Origin: Kurthia sibirica
GTDB taxonomy: Bacteria > Bacillota > Bacilli > Bacillales_A > Planococcaceae
DNA length: 64,000 nt
Direction: 5' to 3'
Assembly: GCF_003143975.1 (NCBI RefSeq)
Contig: NZ_QFVR01000009.1
Location: forward strand, 1 to 64,000
This document shows, piece after piece, positions 63,988 through 64,000 of the stretch. The first letter of the stretch is position 1. Every line of letters starts with the position of its first letter. Under the pieces are notes generated by a model, which worked only from the letters and a program-made list of their open reading frames with translations, did not search any database and was not told the origin of the DNA. The translations under genes were made by a program, and so were the position numbers.

Positions 63988-64000
63988 TTCGTCCATAATC

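Noticed and set aside
1-64000. CRISPR arrays, tRNA, rRNA, prophage or toxin-antitoxin modules
   Set aside because: Looked for; no short regularly spaced repeats, no tRNA-like cloverleaf, no phage structural genes and no recognisable toxin-antitoxin pair were seen.

Overview
The window is a low-G+C chromosomal segment of a Bacillales bacterium. It is probably a Planococcaceae member (Lysinibacillus / Solibacillus / Kurthia-like), judged from gene content, strong AGGAGG-type ribosome binding sites, frequent TTG/GTG starts, a T-box leader, Fur boxes and a FadR-like box. No rRNA, tRNA or CRISPR array was found. The family-level placement is inference.

Layout. 0.3-1 kb: an RraA-like protein. 1.3-6.4 kb: a polyamine operon metK-speA-speD-speE-speB behind a strong promoter and a leader RNA with an intrinsic attenuator; the genes make SAM, agmatine, decarboxylated SAM, putrescine and spermidine. 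6.5-18.3 kb: housekeeping and accessory single genes (an MFS transporter with a damaged start, a DJ-1/PfpI protein, a Sel1-repeat protein, CutC, a cytosolic beta-lactamase fold, GNAT, a class V aminotransferase, an acyl-CoA ligase, a YusW-like lipoprotein), mixed with decayed genes (XRE regulator, effector-binding protein) and a 139-bp MITE.

18.9-38.2 kb is the most striking part. A cobalamin riboswitch with its own terminator precedes a run of nine large genes on one strand. Two secreted or anchored proteins carry an alpha/alpha-barrel domain like the N-terminal half of intrinsic factor/transcobalamin. Three others carry a DUF4430 domain like its C-terminal half. They are followed by an ECF transporter T component, a fused double ECF ATPase, a MoxR AAA+ ATPase, a DUF58 protein and a membrane transglutaminase-like protein whose catalytic Cys is Ser. 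I read this as a cell-surface vitamin B12 capture and import system built from split transcobalamin-like halves. The MoxR-DUF58-transglutaminase trio has no assigned role in B12 uptake.

38.3-41 kb: an IS3 remnant, then a Fur-box-controlled AraC regulator and a ferredoxin-NADP-reductase-like flavoprotein (likely iron acquisition). 40.9-52.8 kb is an accessory zone. It has two non-autonomous ISL3-type elements that share one internal deletion, a MATE pump with a divergent MerR regulator and a 19-bp-spaced operator-promoter, an Mga-like regulator with an alpha/beta hydrolase, fragments of a 3-hydroxyacyl-CoA dehydrogenase, a transposase and a recombinase, and a three-gene ABC-2 exporter.

53-64 kb: proC under a T-box with a likely proline specifier; a FadR-box-associated set of three paralogous metallo-beta-lactamase-fold hydrolases with an SDR; a LysR regulator; argG-argH behind ArgR-like boxes; a small membrane-anchored protein; and a NERD-domain protein at the end.
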